Part shown: piece after piece, positions 60,954-64,000 of the stretch | Position numbering within the stretch: position 1 is the stretch's first letter | Layout of the letters: each line of letters begins with the position of its first letter | From: a virus | Length of the DNA stretch: 64,000 nt | IMG/VR virus record: IMGVR_UViG_3300017917_004390 | Span: 29,193 to 93,192 of that record | Strand: one strand, 5' to 3' | Position numbers and translations under genes: made by a program | Notes under the pieces: generated by a model | Seen by the model: the letters and a program-made list of their open reading frames with translations, nothing else | Databases searched by the model: none | What the model was told of the DNA's origin: nothing

Positions 60954-60996
60954 AATATTTAAAATTTGTTGTTTTTTTGTTATTTTATTTTATTTA

Positions 60997-61010
60997 ATTG
61001 TATATAGTAT
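60997..61010 (-). promoter_or_regulatory. Late-promoter-like motif before gp23
   Basis: Minus strand ATACTATATACAAT lies 44-57 bp before ATG 60953, farther away than most copies, giving a longer untranslated leader for the capsid gene. Confidence 0.55.
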
Positions 61011-61046
61011 TTTTTTGCTTAGGTAACTATTTTTTTATCAATTTTT

Positions 61047-62372
61047 TTAATAATTTATTAGAAAATCAAATCTATTTAAATCACTATTTTTTGATAATGA
61101 ACCTTCAACCATAACTCCTCTATCATTACTTACTACATTTAATAACTTTTTCGACTCATTTAAAGCCTCTTTATTACTTGTTCCATTTTCGAACTCTTCT
61201 TTAAGCATATTAAAAGTATTTGTAATATCTTCTTTTGTATTTACAGATGTAAAGCCTTCAACAATTTTGATTTTATCAGCTTTTGATAAATCATTTTCTA
61301 ACATAAGTTTATTAATAGATACTAATTTCTTACTAACAATAGCTGTTTCTTGTAGCATATTAATAAGTTCATTATATTTACTTGTTAAACTGTTATATTT
61401 TTCGTTTAATTCTTTATATTCTGCACTTTCATAAACTCTGTTAGGTGCTTGATGAGCATTTGGTAAACCTTTTCTAATTGATTTAGATTCTTCCAATTCA
61501 TCTTCAGGATTAGCACTTTCACTTTCTAATTCATTTAAGCTATTTTCGATTTCACTTAAAACAGCATCTTCTTCCATATTTTGAGAACCACCTTGATAAT
61601 CTTCAGTGTCAATACCATCTTTATTAAGGTGAACATCAACTGCCATTTCACTTCCTTCTGGATGTAAAGCACCTGAGGCATCTGAATCTTGTGATGATTC
61701 ACCGTCATCTTCACCTAAATAACTTTCAAACTCACGTAATTCTTCTATTGACATATTTTCTAACATATTATTAAAATCTTCATCTTCATCATCTAAAGGA
61801 AGGTCAGCATCAAATCCACCTTCTTTATCAATAAATTCATCATTTTGTTCAACAGTACCAAAGTCATCTTCATCATCTAAAGGAAGGTCAGCATCAAATC
61901 CACCATCCATTTCAGATAACATAGCATCAATATCCATTTCATCTTCTGAAATCATTAAATCATCTTCTTCAAGTTGATTATATTTTTCCATAATTTCATC
62001 TATTGATTTATCTCTTAAATCTTCTGTATTTTCCATTTCTGTGTTTTGTGTATCATCTAAATTATTTGGGGTTTCTATTTCATCTGAATTAATTAGAGTA
62101 TCATCAGAAATTTCAATGTCTTTAAAAATGTCATCGTTATTACCTTCAATTGTATCATCAGATTCAATTGTTTCATCATCAACAATTTGACTTGTTTCAT
62201 CGTCATCTTTAATTTCACTACTATTCATTAAACCATTTAAAGTTTCAGCAACTAAACTATTAATATAATCGCTTTGTTCCTCTAATACTTTTTTTTCAGC
62301 TTTTTTCAACGCCTCTTGTTTTAATTTTTCAATTTCTTCCAAGGTTTGTTTTTGTAAAGAATTTTCAGTCAT
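61047..62372 (-). CDS. 22: Prohead scaffold / core protein (gp22-like)
   Basis: The 441-residue protein is extremely acidic (many Asp/Glu runs such as DDETIESDDTIEGNN) with coiled-coil segments at both ends (TLEEIEKLKQEALKKAEKK and ELNEKYNSLTSKYNELIN). Low complexity, acidity and position between protease and capsid genes fit T4 gp22, which forms the prohead core and is degraded by gp21. It is longer than T4 gp22 (269). A 39-bp duplication occurs in its middle. Confidence 0.75.
   Translation of the reverse strand: MTENSLQKQTLEEIEKLKQEALKKAEKKVLEEQSDYINSLVAETLNGLMNSSEIKDDDETSQIVDDETIESDDTIEGNNDDIFKDIEISDDTLINSDEIETPNNLDDTQNTEMENTEDLRDKSIDEIMEKYNQLEEDDLMISEDEMDIDAMLSEMDGGFDADLPLDDEDDFGTVEQNDEFIDKEGGFDADLPLDDEDEDFNNMLENMSIEELREFESYLGEDDGESSQDSDASGALHPEGSEMAVDVHLNKDGIDTEDYQGGSQNMEEDAVLSEIENSLNELESESANPEDELEESKSIRKGLPNAHQAPNRVYESAEYKELNEKYNSLTSKYNELINMLQETAIVSKKLVSINKLMLENDLSKADKIKIVEGFTSVNTKEDITNTFNMLKEEFENGTSNKEALNESKKLLNVVSNDRGVMVEGSLSKNSDLNRFDFLINY
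61782..61904 (-). repeat. 39-bp perfect direct repeat within the scaffold gene
   Basis: The segments 61782-61820 and 61866-61904 are identical and encode the duplicated GGFDADLPLDDED. The 84-bp spacing keeps the frame. This looks like a recent internal duplication in a disordered acidic region. Confidence 0.8.
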
Positions 62373-62380
62373 AATATTTT

Positions 62381-62395
62381 TTATATAATTAGTAA
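62381..62395 (-). promoter_or_regulatory. Late-promoter-like motif before the scaffold gene
   Basis: Minus strand TTACTAATTATATAA lies 9-23 bp before ATG 62372. Confidence 0.55.
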
Positions 62396-62411
62396 AAAAA
62401 TAAACAATAAA

Positions 62412-63110
62412 TTATAAATTTAATGTTTTTATTAAATTTTGTTCATAAAAATTATTTTTAATACTTAAATCAGTATTTTCAGCTATGGTAGCTGTTTCCA
62501 TAAAAAGATAAGCATTAGGTGTTGAAGGTGTTGCTACTAAATCATAACAAATTAAATCTAAATCCGATTGTACTATATTTTTACCTCTTTCACTTCTAAC
62601 AGAACCTATCGCTCTTGATGAAATACCTATTTTATAACCACGCTGTAGATATAAAGCGATTTTATCACCAATTACACTACATACTCCACCATGTATAAAC
62701 CCATCAGACATGATTAATTCTAATGTACCCCATAAGGTTTTTTCATTATTATTATTTACCCACCAAGTTTTTATTACATTATGTGAAATATCTTTTAAAG
62801 AAAGTTTAATACCATCTGGATGGTCACATTCACCAAAAGCATTTTTATTATTAATCAATACTTGATATTTTTCATCTTCACGTTTTAATATATCATAAGG
62901 ATAAACCCTACCATTTCTATTTAAAACATCCGCTTTTTGTAAAATACAATCAATATGTATTACTTTATTAACTGACTTTATTTCACCTTTATCAAGACTT
63001 TCAAATAATTTTTTATTATTATCAGTTAAATCTCTAAGGATAAATCCAGCATCATGTTCTTTTAATAAACCAAATCCAACTTCATTAGCTTTTAATTCTT
63101 TGATAATCAT
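62412..63110 (-). CDS. 21: Prohead core protease gp21-like
   Basis: ATG 63110 (MIIKELKANEVGFGLLKEHD) follows the previous stop by 1 bp and is preferred to an in-frame codon inside that gene. The 232-residue protein has the herpes/T4 prohead protease pattern: KVIHIDCILQKADVLNRNGR, then NKNAFGECDHPDGIKLSLKD (catalytic His in the 'GE.DHP' box), GTLELIMSDG and YKIGISSRAIGSVRSERGKN (catalytic Ser in 'GiSSRa'), and LDLICYDLVATPSTPNAYLF. It cleaves scaffold and capsid precursors during maturation. T4 gp21 is 212 residues. Confidence 0.88.
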   Translation of the reverse strand: MIIKELKANEVGFGLLKEHDAGFILRDLTDNNKKLFESLDKGEIKSVNKVIHIDCILQKADVLNRNGRVYPYDILKREDEKYQVLINNKNAFGECDHPDGIKLSLKDISHNVIKTWWVNNNNEKTLWGTLELIMSDGFIHGGVCSVIGDKIALYLQRGYKIGISSRAIGSVRSERGKNIVQSDLDLICYDLVATPSTPNAYLFMETATIAENTDLSIKNNFYEQNLIKTLNL

Positions 63111-63111
63111 A

Positions 63112-63804
63112 TTACAAACATTTATATAAAGTATAAATATCATCAATGTAAGATGATTCATTATACTGTAATGAATTTATTTTATTAATACTTTTATTGT
63201 AAACACTTTCAGATAAGGTTTCTTTGTTATTATTAATATTTTTTATAACGTTTTCTTTCAATTTATTAAAAGTAACTAATTTATCATCAGAATCACTTAA
63301 TACACTATTAATTATCATAATTTCAGTATCATTCATATTTTCAACTAGCTTACTTATAACATTTTTTTGTGCTTTGAAATATAAATCATAACTAACATCT
63401 TCTTTAATAATTTTCTTATTTTCTCTTTTTGATAAAAATTCAACTGATTCTGATATTACTTCAATATTTTGATTTTCGAATAATACTTTATCGATATAAT
63501 TATTATATGTTTTTAATTCATCACTTAAATCTACATTAATATCATATACTTTAAGTTTTTCGCATTCAGAAAGAATATCTTTTTTAGAATATACTTTAAG
63601 TTTTTCTTCTATTTTTTTTGAAACTAAAACTTTGTATATATCATTTTTTTCTTTATCAAGTTTATTTAAATCTTGAGACAATAAATACATTTCCATTAAA
63701 ATTGGACTATTTTTAATGGTATTAAAATATTTTAAGTAAATATCTTTATCACCTTTTAATAAAGATATACTCATTTTATTTTTTATATTACTAAATTCAA
63801 CCAT
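63112..63804 (-). CDS. Hypothetical head-operon protein, 230 residues
   Basis: Starts MVEFSNIKNKMSISLLKGDK. It is helical and charged, with long helices (LLSQDLNKLDKEKNDIYKVL, KTYNNYIDKVLFENQNIEVI). It lies directly upstream of the protease gene in the head gene cluster, where T4 carries the small core proteins gp67/gp68. Its length and composition do not match those closely. Not recognised. Confidence 0.6.
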   Translation of the reverse strand: MVEFSNIKNKMSISLLKGDKDIYLKYFNTIKNSPILMEMYLLSQDLNKLDKEKNDIYKVLVSKKIEEKLKVYSKKDILSECEKLKVYDINVDLSDELKTYNNYIDKVLFENQNIEVISESVEFLSKRENKKIIKEDVSYDLYFKAQKNVISKLVENMNDTEIMIINSVLSDSDDKLVTFNKLKENVIKNINNNKETLSESVYNKSINKINSLQYNESSYIDDIYTLYKCL

Positions 63805-63811
63805 TTTATTT

Positions 63812-63826
63812 TTAATATAAATAGTT
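63812..63826 (-). promoter_or_regulatory. Late-promoter-like motif before the 63804 start
   Basis: Minus strand containing AACTATTTATATT lies about 8-22 bp before ATG 63804, directly after the stop of the upstream gene. Confidence 0.6.
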
Positions 63827-63831
63827 GTTAT

Positions 63832-64000
63832 TTAAACCATATTGTCCATCTTATTAAGAATATTATCTAAATCATCACTAATCTTAGTTATAGGTTCTTT
63901 TTTACTTAAATAATCTAAGGTTTCTAATATTGGAGTTCCTTGACCACCTCCCGGTCCGTTTTGACCAATTGGTAATACTGGTTCATTAGACATACCACCC
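63832..64000 (-). CDS. C-terminal end of a head-operon protein, cut by window
   Basis: The frame ends SKKEPITKISDDLDNILNKM followed by DNMV, preceded by a Gly-rich GQNGPGGGQGTP segment. It is open to the window edge. By T4 gene order the gene upstream of the head protease region would be portal gp20, but this short, flexible tail carries no diagnostic motif. An in-frame ATG lies near the edge (MSNEPVLPIG), so it might also be a complete small gene. Confidence 0.5.
   Translation of the reverse strand, partial: GGMSNEPVLPIGQNGPGGGQGTPILETLDYLSKKEPITKISDDLDNILNKMDNMV

Overview
The window is a stretch of a large, very AT-rich, strictly lytic-type myovirus genome of the T4-like (Straboviridae-like) lineage. 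Its host is probably a member of the Bacteroidota/Flavobacteriia. The phage assignment rests on recognisable T4-type genes: UvsX recombinase, contractile tail sheath and tube, gp25 and gp6 baseplate wedge proteins, an OB-fold hub spike, tail tape measure, prohead protease, scaffold and major capsid protein. The host guess is an inference from base composition, from the absence of Shine-Dalgarno sequences in front of genes, and from one Bacteroidota-like TATATTTG box. No tRNA, rRNA, integrase or terminase large subunit was seen.

Layout. 1-2.5 kb (minus): DNA metabolism, with a truncated 5'-3' exonuclease, UvsX and an SSB with a bacterial-type acidic tip. 2.6-15.8 kb (minus): tail genes, with a 1495-residue hub protein carrying a C-terminal glucosaminidase, tape measure protein, and a tail chaperone pair that looks like a programmed frameshift; a winged-helix-like gene is inserted among them. 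15.9-24.5 kb (plus): a ParB-like protein, gp25, a glycosyltransferase and three modular tail/fibre proteins. 24.5-30.5 kb (plus): RuvC-like resolvase, metallophosphoesterase, a five-copy tandem gene family with CRISPR-like repeat/spacer tails, and a DEDD exonuclease. 31-34.7 kb: gp6-like wedge protein and companions. 34.7-43 kb (plus): two sigma-like factors, primase, PhoH, and a ribonucleotide reductase whose large subunit is fractured by a split intein with a homing endonuclease gene between the halves. 43-51 kb (minus): tube, sheath, spike and a giant baseplate protein. 51-58.8 kb (plus): large virion-type proteins and neck proteins. 58.8-64 kb (minus): metallopeptidase, capsid, scaffold, prohead protease and upstream head genes.

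Regulation. The AT-rich motif CTATTTATAATAAAA (and close variants) lies just upstream of the first gene of nearly every structural transcription unit on both strands. It sits directly after hairpin terminators in several places and is doubled in divergent intergenic regions. It is the best candidate for the phage late promoter, and the two sigma-like genes at 34.7 and 36.5 kb are candidates for reading it.

Most unusual content. (1) The 27.3-29.2 kb tandem family: paralogous genes end in a 36-bp repeat, and in three of them the repeat recurs at an exact 66-bp period with unrelated 30-bp inserts, four of five of which are far more GC-rich than the phage. This is the geometry of a mini-CRISPR array, although no cas gene is visible and a gene-tail explanation remains open. 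(2) The fractured nrdA, with the split intein placed immediately before the catalytic thiyl-radical cysteine and two perfect hairpins ahead of the endonuclease gene. (3) The +1/-2 frameshift candidate in the tail chaperone.
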